DNA of 64,000 nt from Ctena decussata. Its lineage: Eukaryota; Mollusca; Bivalvia; Lucinida; Lucinidae. Within the stretch, counting starts at the first letter, position 1; every line of letters begins with the position of its first letter. Below, in pieces: positions 30,565-42,355 of the stretch. The DNA lies in NCBI GenBank assembly GCA_963989385.1, contig OZ022512.1:24077899-24141898 (forward strand), read 5' to 3'. The position numbers were made by a program, and so were the translations under genes. The notes under the pieces are model-generated. The model ran no database searches and was not told the origin of the DNA. It saw only the letters and a list, made by a program, of their open reading frames with translations.

Positions 30565-32355
30565 ATGCCCCCGCCATGAAGTGGGGAGGGGCATATAGTT
30601 TTGCCCTTGTCCGTCCGTCCGTCCGTAAATACGTCCGTCCGTCACACTTTATAGTACTGTTCTTGTCTCCGCAACTCCTCCTACAGTATTTTATGCAGGG
30701 AGTTGAAACTTGCAACACAGCTCAGACATGCATTGAACATGTGCATAAAGGAAACAGAACTTTGATTAAGATCTTAATTGCAGAATTATGTCCCCTTGAA
30801 TAATTTACATATTTTGACCATATTTCACATTTGAGCACTGTTCTTGTCTCCACAACTCCACCTACAGTATTTGATGTAGGGAATTCAAACTTGCAACACA
30901 GTTCAGACATGCATTGAACATGTGCATAAATGAAACAGAACTTTGATTTAGATCTTTATTGCAGAATTATGTCCCCTTAAATAACATAAATATTTTGACC
31001 ATATTTCACATTTGTAGTACTGTTTGTGTCTCCACAACTCCTTCTATAGTATTTAATTCAGGAAGTTGAAACTTGTAACACAGTTTAGACATGCATTGAA
31101 CACATAAAGGAAACAGAACTTTGATCCAGGTCATTATGGCAGAATTACATCCCCTTGAATGACATACATATTTTGACCATATTTCACTCTTTGTAGTACT
31201 GTTCTTGTCTCTGCAACTCCTCCAATAGTATTTGATGTAGCATTGAACATGTGCATAAAGGAAACAGAACTTTGATTAAGATCTTAATTGCAGAATTATG
31301 TCCCCTTGAATAATTTACATATTTTGACCATATTTCACATTTGAGCACTGTTCTTGTCTCCACAACTCCAACTACAGTATTTGATGTAGGGATTTGAAAC
31401 TTGCAACACAGTTCAGAAATGCATTGCACATGTGTATAAAGGAAACCGAACTTTAAGTCAGGTCCTAATTGCAGAAATATCTCCCCTTGAATAACATACA
31501 TATTTTGACCATGTTTCCACAGCTTATATACAAGCTCCCCTATTATCCTCACTCTAGCGGCCTCATTTATCAACCGATTTTGGTATTACATCACACCCTC
31601 ATTGAGTATGACAGTACCTCGAACAACTTTGTGTTTCAGGTTGGTAGGATCAAGGTCAAGGACACAGTTGTTATTTTCAGTAAAACTAGGTCATTGCTCC
31701 AGCGCTTTTATCTATAGATCGATTTTGATGTAACTTCACATAAATATTAAGTATTACAATATCTTGAACAAATTACTGTTTCAGCACCGCAGGTCTAAGG
31801 TCAAGATCACAGTTGCTATTTTTAGAAAAAAATACCGTCTCTCTTTATCCTTTATTCATTGACAATTTTGATGTAACTTCACCCAAATGTTTAGTGTGAC
31901 AATATCTTGGACAAGTTCGTGATCCAGAATTTTAGGGTCAATGTCACATTTGCTATTTTTAGCAAATACGTTGTCATCCCTCTGGAATGATTTTGGCATA
32001 ACTTGACACAAATATTTAGCATGAGAATATCTGAGACAAATTTCCATTTCAGCATTGTAGGTCCCAGGTCAAGGTCACATATTCTATTATAGGTACATGT
32101 AAATCTTTGTCATGGTTCTAGCGCCTTTATTTATTAACTGATTTTGATATAACTTCACACAAATATTAAGTATGAAAATATCTTGGACAACTAAACCTTT
32201 CAGGGTTGTAGTCCCAAGGTCCAGGTCACAGTTGTTACTTTTAGAAAAACTCAGTCATCCCTCTAGCACCTTTATTTATTGACAGATTTTTATGTAACTT
32301 TACACAAATATGTCTTAACACATTACTCATCTAGTGAGGCATATGGCGGGAGCAT
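30565..32355. mobile_element. 1.8-kb TIR element with two internal minisatellite blocks
   Basis: Termini ATGCCCCCGCCAT and ATGGCGGGAGCAT are inverted repeats (12 of 13 match). Next to the left end is (CCGT)n. Block 1 (30650-31520) has a unit of about 180 bp or less containing CTGTTCTTGTCTCC, CAACTCC, GACATGCATTGAACATGTGC and ATTATGTCCCCTTGAATAA, at about 30658, 30838, 31020, 31199 and 31349. Block 2 (about 31560-32330) has a unit of about 140 bp with TTTGATGTAACTTCAC and AGGTCAAGGTCAC. Non-coding and non-autonomous. Confidence 0.75.
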
Positions 32356-32904
32356 TCATTACCTTTAGTAATTGTCTAGTTTGTTGTTGTTTTTTTTTTC
32401 TTTATAGAAACCCGCTCTCCCTCTCCGGATATATTGCTATAAAGTAGAATCCCCACGCCCCATCCTTGGGATCCCAGGAAATTTGACTTTTGAGGCAATT
32501 GCCACCGGGAAAATTTCCTACACGTTTTGTTTTTTACCTTTTCTACTCATATTAGAACTTTCCCCTGTAATATGTAGTGGAATTTGCTCCCTGCCTTCTC
32601 GATCATAATTTTGTGAGACCGGTATTAAACAGAAAAGAGAATTAACCGCCTGATGTTTAAAGAGAAATTAGAACAGTAAACATGCGTTTGACTATGTACC
32701 CGTCTTGTTTCCGAGTAGGTTAAATCAGCTAAGAACAAAAGATCTATTTTTTGTGTGTGTTGCCATTGCAAATGTTTGTTTATGTGGTCGCATAAGTGCC
32801 TGTTTATACGTTTATATATCAGGGTGTTTTTGCAAACTCGTCTCGTGTACAATGTTAGCGTTTTCTGCATGTATATGTTCGCTCATCAATATCATGTATG
32901 TAGG

Positions 32905-33430
32905 CTTCACTACAGCTGGTGGTTGGCACTTTGTGGCCACCGTAAAAAGTCTCCCTGCCCTTCATTATAGTGTAGATTTTATTTTTATTTTCTAGTCCTT
33001 TGGGATCATTGGTTCTATTGTAGAACTTTAAAAATATTTGAAGGTCACTGATGAGGCCCAATTGGCCGAAACTAGCTAGTCTGGCCCAGAAAACTTGTAC
33101 ACTCGACAGTTTTGAGTTCTTTGGTGTGATCCTTGCTTCCAAAGGATAACCCTTTTAAAGAACATATTGAACTTTACTACAGCTGGTGATTGGGACTGTG
33201 TGGTCACCGTAAAAGTCTCCCTGCCGTTCATCATAGTGTAGATTTTATTTTCTAGTCATTTGGGATCATTGATTCCATTGTAGAACTTTAAAAATATTTG
33301 AGGGTCACTGATGAGGCCTAATTGGCCGAAACTAGCTAGTCTGGCCCAGAAAACTTGCACACTCGACAGTTTTCAGTTCTTTGGTGTGATCCTTGCTTCC
33401 AAAGGATAACCCTTTTATAGAACATATTGC
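32905..33430. repeat. 267-bp tandem duplication
   Basis: TACAGCTGGTGGTTGGCACT (32911) and TACAGCTGGTGATTGGGACT (33178) start two copies that stay about 95% alike. Both include AATTGGCCGAAACTAGCTAG and TTGGTGTGATCCTTGCTTCC. The second copy lacks about 10 bp of the T-rich stretch. A recent duplication. Confidence 0.9.
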
Positions 33431-33704
33431 GGAGAAGGAGCAATCTCACCGATAACTCCATTATCTAGTGTAATTTTAATTCTTAGTTGCGTGTGCATGC
33501 CTTTATGCTTGTACAGCTGTCTGCCTGGGAAGTAATATTATTGGTTTAAACATATTTATCTCACTTTTTCACAACATACATAGATAATAAAACATATAAG
33601 TTTCAGGATTAGAACAAAAGCATGTTGCTTATTTAGTTCTTCTCCTAAGTAATATTATTAACAGATGAATAAAATTGTATGCCAGATTCTTTTTTCTGTA
33701 GGTA

Positions 33705-34121
33705 TTGAAAAGCCTATACAAAACTGTAGACTGCAATGCCAAACTTGAATGTGTGTTTGCACGTGTCCCTATGCTTATGCCAGCGTGCATGTGCTCTTAT
33801 GTACGTGTCAATACATGTGTAGGAGAAATTTGGATTTCAGCTATAGCGAAAACGGGGAATCACAATATATGTCAAAACACTCCTGTAGGGGAAAAGAGGA
33901 AAAGACTACGGTGTAAGAGTGGCTTTTTGATGTGGGGATTTTTCATTTTATGTCGTTACTCCAAAAAACATTTTTCGGACATAGAGGGGCAGGCGAGGGG
34001 AATAGGGGGAAAGCTACACTCTAACTCTCTCAGAAACATTTATCATATAAAGCAAATATTTCCATTTTTCCCCCTGACTGTTTTGCTCGCGTTTGCCATG
34101 GACCTTATGACTGAATCTTAA
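33705..34121 (+). other. 138-codon open frame, unidentified
   Basis: Begins MKSLYKTVDCNAKLECVFAR and is moderately Cys-rich. No domain recognised, no splice context and no conserved neighbour. Recorded because of its length; probably chance. Confidence 0.15.
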
Positions 34122-34649
34122 GGTAGTAAATGAAATTTAATGAGATCTGATTTCAAATACTAAAATCAAACATTCATTCAATATCGTATTCATGTTATAA
34201 TGCATTATTGCCGTTTTCGAACCCAAATATGCTTCATCACAATTACCGACAAGAAGAAATTGAAATGCTGGCTAAATGGAGAGGATGGAACTGTGGGGCA
34301 AAGTTGCCGTAAAAGACGAGCTTCCAATATTAGCTTAAACAAACATTTTTATTTTGTTTTTCTTTTCTGTATCATAAAGGACCAGCATAGGACCATAAAC
34401 GCGCCAAATTCCGTTCCATCGAGAGTATTTAAATAAGTTCGCGTGAGCTTTCAATGCAATCGATGTAAAATAAAATAAAGTTTACATTTTTAAATGCACT
34501 TCAAAAGTTTAAGAGGATTCATTGAGACTTAATTCAACCACGAATCAAACTGCGTTGTGTCCTTGACACTGGGTGTGGTAATCTATATGTCTAACTGACA
34601 TAACTTATCAGTATACTATAATTGTCTGTAAGTTACCATTTTATGTTGA

Positions 34650-35460
34650 TTTACCTTTCAGTGAAATTTGATGAAAATAGCCTCAAATGTTTTGAGTCAG
34701 TTCAGAGATATGATCTGACCTCTGAGTCCTGACTGTGACCCTGACCTTAGGCAACAGATCAGTAATTTGCGACATATCATCTCAATTATTTTTTGCCTGT
34801 TCACGAAGTAAAGTTTGCTTCAGTAGTTTTTACGTCATTGAAGATAAATGAGCTGACTTTTGACCTCTGGCTATGACCTTGACATAGGGTGTGGGAACCC
34901 ATGTCGTGTGTGTTGTACTTCTTCTCATTAGGCCTTACCTTTCTGTAAGGTATGCTTTGGTACTTTTTTTGAGTAATTGCCGACACATTATTTGACCTTA
35001 TACCCCAGAATGTAACTTTGAACTTGGATTTGGGATCATAAATATTGTATGTGACATACCTTCTCATTATTCTTTACCTTTCTGTGAAGTCCGATGAAAT
35101 ACGTAGCAGCAGCTTTTAAGTAATCAAGACTTGAACCGATAACCCCTAATTGTGACCTTGACCTTGAACGTGGTAACCCAAATTTTATGCGGGACATACC
35201 TTCCTATTATGCTTTATCTTTCTGTGAAGTTTCATTAAATTTGCTTCACTGGTCTATTAGTTATCGCGGAAACACGATTTTGAGGCACGAATTGACCACT
35301 GACCCAATTGTGGCCTTGACCTTGGGTGTAGCGACCTGTGTCTTGTGCGCAACACACCTTCTCATTGTGCTTTGTCTTTGTGTAAGGTTTCATCAGATTT
35401 GCTTCAGTACTTTTGAAGATAACTCTAAGACGGACGGACGGGTGGTGCGATTCTAATACG
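34650..35460. repeat. Degenerate 140-bp tandem repeat, about six units
   Basis: The anchor (T)ACCTTTCTGTGAAGT(T/C) recurs near 34651, 34797, 34936, 35077, 35216 and 35374. Each unit also carries TGACCTTGACCTTG(G/A) and CATACCTTCTCATTATGC variants. The array ends with GACGGACGGACGGG. Confidence 0.78.
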
Positions 35461-35626
35461 CCACCCAACGTTCCTTCGGGAAAATAAAATAGACAAATAC
35501 AGGGTTGGTTATGAGACATAAGCACGATTTTTATTCCTACCATGTAACAAAACTCATCACCGTATATCCATAACCGAGTCCCAAGATTTCAGTTCATACC
35601 GTAACCGAAAATGAGTTACAGACATA

Positions 35627-35800
35627 CAGTGGCGGATGCAGAGGAGTTTCGGGAGGGGGGGTTCAAACGAACCTCCCTTTCACACCAAATTATCTTATTT
35701 TCATGGGGAACTTCAGGACAAATTGGTCAAACTGCTCAAATCGAACACCCTCAGCAAATCTGAACCCCCTATCCAAACTTCCTGGATCCCCCCTGACGTA
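35627..35800 (+). repeat. hAT-like MITE left end
   Basis: CAGTGGCGGATGCAGAGG is the widespread terminal sequence of hAT-type MITEs (from memory). GGGAGGGGGGGTTC and CCCCCTATCC stretches follow. No matching right end was found, so it is partial or decayed. Confidence 0.45.
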
Positions 35801-36143
35801 AAACATTTAATAGTGCGATCAGGATCTGCACAGTTTAATCAAAAACACTTTTCAAAGTATAAGTGTCTTCGATGTAAAAATTATGGGATATTTATACATC
35901 TAAATTGCAAAACGGTACCATACTGACCGATAATATTGCCATCTCCACATTAATTTTTATAGTCTATCCTTATAATTTTAGCTGTCGAAATCGAACTTCA
36001 AATAGCATTTCAGTGCTACCAATGGTCAGACTGCATCAGGAGCCGTGTTTGCAGTTGTCAGATATGAGTCTTCACAGTTTACTCAGACAACCTGTATACG
36101 TATTAGGAATCAACACAGTTATTAATAAAAGGGTATTTGATTG

Positions 36144-36515
36144 TCGTTATTTCATCTTTTCGCGTGGCGTTATTTCGTCTTTTCGCATGGCGTTATTTCG
36201 TCTTTTTGCGCCGAAAAGACGAAATAACGCCATGCGAAAAGACGAAATAACACCATGCGAAAAGACAAAATAACGCCATGCGAAAAGACACCAGGCAAAA
36301 ATACGACAAAATAAGAGTTTCAAATGACATCTTTTCGCATTGAGTTTTTTCGTCTTTTTGCGCTGAAATTTCGTCTTTTCGCGTGGCGGGTTTCGTCTTT
36401 ACGACTTTTGGCATAGCGTTATTACATCTTTTCGTCTTTTTGCATTGCATTATATCGTCTTTTTGCATGGCGTCTTTTCGCGTGTCGTCTTATCGCGGCG
36501 AAAATACGAAATAGC
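36144..36515. repeat. Palindromic 21-24-bp minisatellite, units in both orientations
   Basis: The unit GTTATTTCGTCTTTTCGCATGG (shown without its last base or two as GTTATTTCGTCTTTTCGCAT) occurs head-to-tail at 36144-36208. It is inverted (CGAAAAGACGAAATAACGCC) at 36210-36290 and forward again at 36330-36500. The first switch forms a near-perfect hairpin at about 36190-36235. CpG is frequent in every unit. Confidence 0.88.
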
Positions 36516-37566
36516 ACAAACCAGCCATGAGGCATGTAGTTTATAGGTAATACACGTTTGTCGTTTAGAATGCAATTCTGTCGCAATATCACAGACAACA
36601 ATAAGGGTCGTTGATAGACTCGGATATGGACAACAAATCTGGAATACCTACACTTTATTGGCCCTTCTCCATCCCCAAAATAAATAGCATAAAACAGTTG
36701 GACATGTAAACATCAGAACCGCTTTTAATTAATACCCGAATATAACTTTACCCTCAAAGCTCACGTTTGTGTCCCAACTGACATCATTGTATGGCATCCT
36801 AATAGACCGGTCTAACATATTAACTGGATGCCAAAAATATAAAAAGGATTTTTATATTTGGCAAGCAGTAAACTTCTCAGCTACAAATACTTGTAATACC
36901 AAAGATTGAATTTTAAAGTTTGGACAAATATGTAGTACCATCTTATCTCATACAACAAGCACATCACAAAATAATATATAGGTATCATCAGAATATTCAG
37001 TACAAGTGAAAAGCATGAACAAACAAGTATATAAGTACGTTACTATGTGAGGTATTAACACGTGCAAATGCAGCTTGCAGCTAAAATAAGAACACACAAT
37101 ATAATTCCAATCTGAAGTCCTGCACACAACAATTTGATGCAACACATGTGTGCGAAAATTCCTATTTAAGACATTTACAAAAAACAGCAATAAAAAAGGC
37201 TATTCTACTATTTTCAACAATTATCATAGAATCTGTACAAAGTGGACCACTTAACAATAAATAAACAATAAATTGTCCTTTATTGGTACACACCATCTCA
37301 GAAGAACTTTGTCGTTCTGGGAAGCATGCGGGAAATCACAAAACGTCTTCCCTTTTGTGAAAATGGCGACTTCAGGGAAGCAAACAGCACATCGCAAAAG
37401 TTATTTTCCTATTTGAAAAAGGCATCTTCAGGGAGGCAAACAGAAAAACATAAATACTTTTCGTCTTTGTGAAACAATAAATTATTACCTCATGAATCAA
37501 ATAAACCTTTAACTTATATAATCCTTATAAGATGGCTATTACTTCATAAGTTTGAGCCTGTTATTA
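36516..37566. other. No gene; short 60-bp tandem triplet
   Basis: Around 37316-37465 three diverged units share (T/A)CAGGGA(A/G)GCAAACAG and TTTTGTGAAAATGGC / TATTTGAAAAAGGC. Otherwise AT-rich with nothing recognised. Confidence 0.45.
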
Positions 37567-38280
37567 CTAAGAGCTTTCCGGATCATGACCTTGACGTATT
37601 CTGCTGAAACAAACTTCTTTGGAAATGCTGCCTCTCAGGTCCATCTGCATTTTCTTTATCCTTCTCTCTACTTCCAATGGCATATGCTTACCTGGTTAAA
37701 TCTGCCTGTCTAAAGCCCTTGCTGCACTATATTTTGCATTCTCCAGCGAAGTATCGATTTGGCTAATTGATCTTAAACGTATCTGAGACAGTCCCAACAG
37801 TTTTCGTGTCGGAATTTTTAATATCAATATTTTTTTTTACATTTACGTATGTGACATAACCTGCAGAAGAATGTCTTTTCTGATCAATCTGTTTTCCCAC
37901 ATTTGGTTCCATTTCTTTTAAAACCACATTTCTCACTACTGGAATTGCATCCGTATAGCAATTTGTATAATTAACTGGTTGTCTCACTCCCAAATGATCA
38001 CTTTTGAAATAAATATTTGCAAACACATCATTTCCTCTATTTCAATCATATCTTAAGATGTCAGACAACACATGTTCAATATTCTCACTTCTGGACACTT
38101 TCAGCACCTTCTTAGAGATTACAATATCACTTAACACAGCATCATTGTTTATAAACAGTCTGTGGTTAAATGGACACAGTTTGAAGAGCGTTCCTACATC
38201 AGGATGAAAAGATTTTCTCACTATTCTCTTGAGACAAACAAGTATAATCAGTTTCCAAAAATGGTTTGCAGTGAGTTAGA
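37567..38280 (-). pseudogene. Decayed coding region, unidentified protein
   Basis: One minus-strand frame from about 38280 reads LTANHFWKLIILVCLKRIVR, then KSFHPDVGTLFKLCPFNHRL and FINNDAVLSDIVISKKVLKV, to an in-frame TGA at about 38036. It continues in the same frame as NRGNDVFANIYFKSDHLGVR to a stop at 37763. Protein-like text goes on in shifted frames: ISQIDTSLENAKYSAARALD, then GKHMPLEVERRIKKMQMDLR, ending at 37567. Composition and length suggest a real former gene with one stop and two frameshifts, perhaps a retrocopy or transposon ORF. No family recognised. Confidence 0.5.
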
Positions 38281-40074
38281 TTCATGAGCGATGACTCGCT
38301 TCTGTCAGCTGATATGGCCTGGAGAATGCTTAAATGAAATAGAAATTATTTATTATATCAGTTTTGGTGGTCTTTAACTTTCTGCTTTTACAATGCAGCA
38401 TTGTATCTGACGGTAACATCAGCAGATGGAATGACAGAAAGTGTAGACTCCGATCTGCCTTTGCATGTTTGCTCAGACCTATCTGTCCCTACATTTTGAT
38501 TTTTTTTGTAATTATTATACCGCCTTTCTCGCCTATATGTATGGTTGACATGCACTAGTATAGTCAATATACTCCCAAATGCAAACTGTGTTCCCAATAG
38601 TTTGTCAAAATTGTTGTCAGAAACTGGACCTTATAATTGGTCCTTTTTAATTTTTATATTACACATAAATAAAAGTAAACAGGAACATTCTCAGGAACTT
38701 ACACAATTCAATCCCAGAAGATCTCACCCAAGATACCATGTGGAAAACAGACGTCACAAAATTAGTCACCAACAAAGACATTCTTCATATTTATTGGGAA
38801 AATGTTAGGCGATTTAAAAACTTTCTTAACACAATGGGACCTAAAATGCTGATCTTGCCGTGCCGATTTCGATTCCCGCTGAAGGTAAAACGTATTTTTT
38901 TTATCCTTGAAAAAGAGCACATTTTTGTCTACGCAGTTTAAAGTTTGGCGTCCGAACAGATTATAATGCACCTTGTGTCAGATGCCGTTTATAGTCATAA
39001 AAGATTGGCGGTGAAAACACTCAAATCTGAGAAGACTTACCAGAATGTTCACACATATTTATTTCACTTTCTAGATCCTGCAGCCTATGGAAAAGGGAAA
39101 GCTGGTCTGTGTCTGTGTCACCCAGGCCATCAAGCACATTTTCACGTAAGACGTAGTAATTAAATGAAATGCCAAAATGGATTCAAAGGGGTTTTGTTCT
39201 TTACTATATATAGATTTATGTCTTTGCCTGTTTGAGATGGGGTATTTCTTCTGATGAATGATAGCAGTCTCACTGGATTGTTGCATAATTGATTATGACA
39301 CCCGATGACATTAATATTTTTATATCAGACAAACTATCAGAAATTGGCAGAAATGCAAATAATGACCTATTTTTATAAAAATAATTAGTAAATGGGTGTA
39401 CAATTACGTTTAAACATTACAATTAACAACCGATAAAAAGATTACTGTTAATTGATAACTGCTTGAAATTCGCTTCATGTATTTTCCTTAAATACCACAC
39501 GGTCCTCACGCTTGTTCGCGCGAGTCCTGTAGGCAACTCCTGGATTTTAGTCAGAACCTGAAACATCTCACAGTCTTAACAAATTTCACGCGAGACAAGT
39601 CTAGAATTCAATTTCAATAGGTCATGGATACGGTTAGAATAACATAATATTCCATCGCCTGCAGGAATACCTTTCTCTACCAACGGTGATTTTTCTCAAA
39701 CACTGGGGCCCCAGTAGCTTATTTGGGTCAAAAGCTGACCTGCTGATCCAGCAGTGCAAGGTTTGAAACCTGTTGTAGGAGAAGACCTTTTCAACGGTCG
39801 GGTTTCTACTTCATACAACCTTTCCTTATCACCCACCCTCCCATCGTCCTGATTTTAAATACTATTAAAAAGGACGTAAAATCGCGTAAGACATGCATCA
39901 ATGATATATGTTCGAATTAGACATAAATATGCTTGGCTAAAAATGCAGTAAGAATAGACCCAGAATGCAAGAACTGGCATCGAGGATTTCATTTTGTCCT
40001 GGGACATGCTCCGATGAATCTTTTAATGGTTTTATGGTATAAACATTTACGTATGTTGGTATTTTTGTTTTAGG

Positions 40075-42355
40075 TTAATGTAGACTGATTCACGATGGTA
40101 GCGATGAATAGCTTGAAGCTCAATAGAGGTGTCCTTGGGCCTTACTGCTATCCAATCGCGGTGCTTTTCTTACTTACTGTTCTTACTGTTGTAGAGATCC
40201 TCTATAAGCTTCCGCTTCTCTGATCCATTCTGGTATTTTGTATCTGGTTTGTTGGCGCATGCGCATCGTAGGTGTAGCAGTCTGGCTGAAATTTTATTTC
40301 TTTGTTTTTCCAGTGGTCGTTGATTCTTGATTTGAACTGGTTGATGGAACTTGATTCTACTACAAATTCTGGGAGATTATTCCATGTATCAATTACCCTT
40401 TGAGAAAATGAGTACTTCCTGATATCTAATCTAAATTGACGTTTAAAAAAACTTGTGGCCTCTGGTTCGCCGATACGGTTGCAGGGTAAAAAGTTGGTCC
40501 TTGTCACACTTGTCAAAACCATTCATTATTTTGTATACTTCAATCATATCCGCTCTTATTCTTCTATACTGAAGTGATGGTAATCCTAATTGTAGTAACC
40601 TTTCCTTATAGCTCAAGTTTCTGATAGAATGCACAAGTTTTGTTGTTCTGCGTTGAACATTTTCTATTGCTATTTGATCTTTCTTGTACAGAACTGACCA
40701 AACTGTTGAACCGTATTCTAAATGTGGTCTCACTAATGCTTTGCATAAATTCAGAAAAACTGTTTTATCCACATACGAAAAAGTTCTTTTAATAATGCCC
40801 AAATTCCTATTGGCTTTTATAAGTTTGAATGTGTGATACAAATTTCAATTGGTTATCTACTGTCACTCCAAGATCTCTTTCTTCCTGGATGGTCGCTATG
40901 CTAACTCTTTGGTTATTTTTCATCATATAGTATTCTCCATGAACGTTTTCGTTCACTTTACCTATATGCATATGTTTGCACTTCCCAATATTGAAATTCA
41001 GCTGCCATTTCTCTGACTACATACAGATGTTGACCAAATCCATTTGTAGGTCTTGAGCTTGTTGCTGATTGTTGACTACAGAGTATAATTTTGTGTCGTC
41101 AGCAAACAGTTTCACCATACATTTAACTAATTCCGGCAAATCATTTATGTATATAAGAAAGAGAGTAGGCCCTAATACACTGCCTTGTGGTATCCCACTT
41201 GTTACATCTGACCAACTTGACGGAGATCCGCCTATTACAACTCGTTGTTTTCTTTGAGACAAAAAGTCTTCTATCCTTTTTAGCAGTTTTCCTTCAATTC
41301 CATACCCTTGTAATTTTGTAATCAGTCTCCTATGTGGAACGCTGTCGAAGGCTTTTTGAAAATCTAAAAAAAATAACATCAATGCTATTTTTGTTATCTA
41401 GCTCCTCAGTCCATTTGTCACACACATCGATAAGTTGCGTAACACATGAGTAACCAGTTCTAAATCCATGTTGGTGTTTAGTGAATAGATTATTGTTTTC
41501 CATGTGTACCATGATTGTATCACGGACTATTTTCTCCATTAATTTTGATAGCACTGATGTTAGACTTATTGGTCTGTAATTTTCTGGATTGCTCTTGGGT
41601 CCTTTATTGTGTAATGGAATGACATTTGCTAGTCTCCATTAACCTGGAACTTTACCCTCTTCTATAGATTTGTTAAACAAGACTGACAGTGGCTCTTTAA
41701 TTTCGTCGATCGTTTCTTGTAAAAATTTTGGGTGGCAGTTGTCCGGTCCCTGTGATTTAGATGGCTTTATTTTTTTTACGTATTTTTCCACCAGAAGAGC
41801 AGTTATTCTAGTCTCCCCCAGCTGAAAGATCAGCGGCTTAGGTTGAAATTCAGGCAGAATATCAATATTTTCTTTAGTGAACACACTACAGAAGAACTTT
41901 TTTAAAATTTCACTTTTACTCTCGTTTTCTGTTTGTAAGTTGCCTTCACTATCTACCAGATTTCCAATTGTCTCCTTGTTTTTGTTTTAGATTGTACATA
42001 GTTCCAAAATGCTTTGTTATTTGTTTTAATGTTATCAGCCAACCGTTTTTCATACTCTACTTTTGCTTTTTTCGTTTCCTGTGTTGCTTTCATCTTTGAT
42101 GCTTGATAGTGATTTTTGTTTATTTCATTTTTACAATTTTGAAATTTGTTCCATTTCTTTCTTTTATCTTTTACTGAATCCAATGCATCCTTGTTCATCC
42201 ATGGCGTGTTGTATTTCTTATGGAGGGTTTTACACACTGGTATATATGCCCCAGTAACTTCATGAATTATGTCGGTAAAACTCTCCCACGCCTCATTTGT
42301 TGAAGTTTTCTGTCGCATATGCTCTTGTGATTCGTGCTTAATACATTTATGTTAT
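40075..42355 (-). mobile_element. 5'-truncated, decayed non-LTR retrotransposon (CR1/jockey-like RT)
   Basis: Minus-strand fragments are collinear: pre-RT segment (42318-41953), palm entry with KPSKSQGPDNCHPKFL (41884-41639), HQHGFRTGYSCVTQLID (near 41490), catalytic motif A FLDFQKAFDSVPHRR, motif B SGIPQGSVLGPTLFLIYIND, motif C KLFADDTKLY (41382-41017), then the thumb/tail with ALVRPHLEYGSTVWS and VQRRTTKLVHSIRNLSYKER. Motif A and C aspartates are intact, but in-frame stops (near 41641 and 41014) and frameshifts (near 41360, 40845 and 40500) kill the ORF. The endonuclease domain is absent. The 3' end is near 40075. Confidence 0.9.

Noticed and set aside
39075..39145. Splice-bounded segment reading PAAYGKGKAGLCLCHPGHQA
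   Set aside because: Acceptor and donor look plausible, but there are only two cysteines, no partner exon and no recognisable domain.
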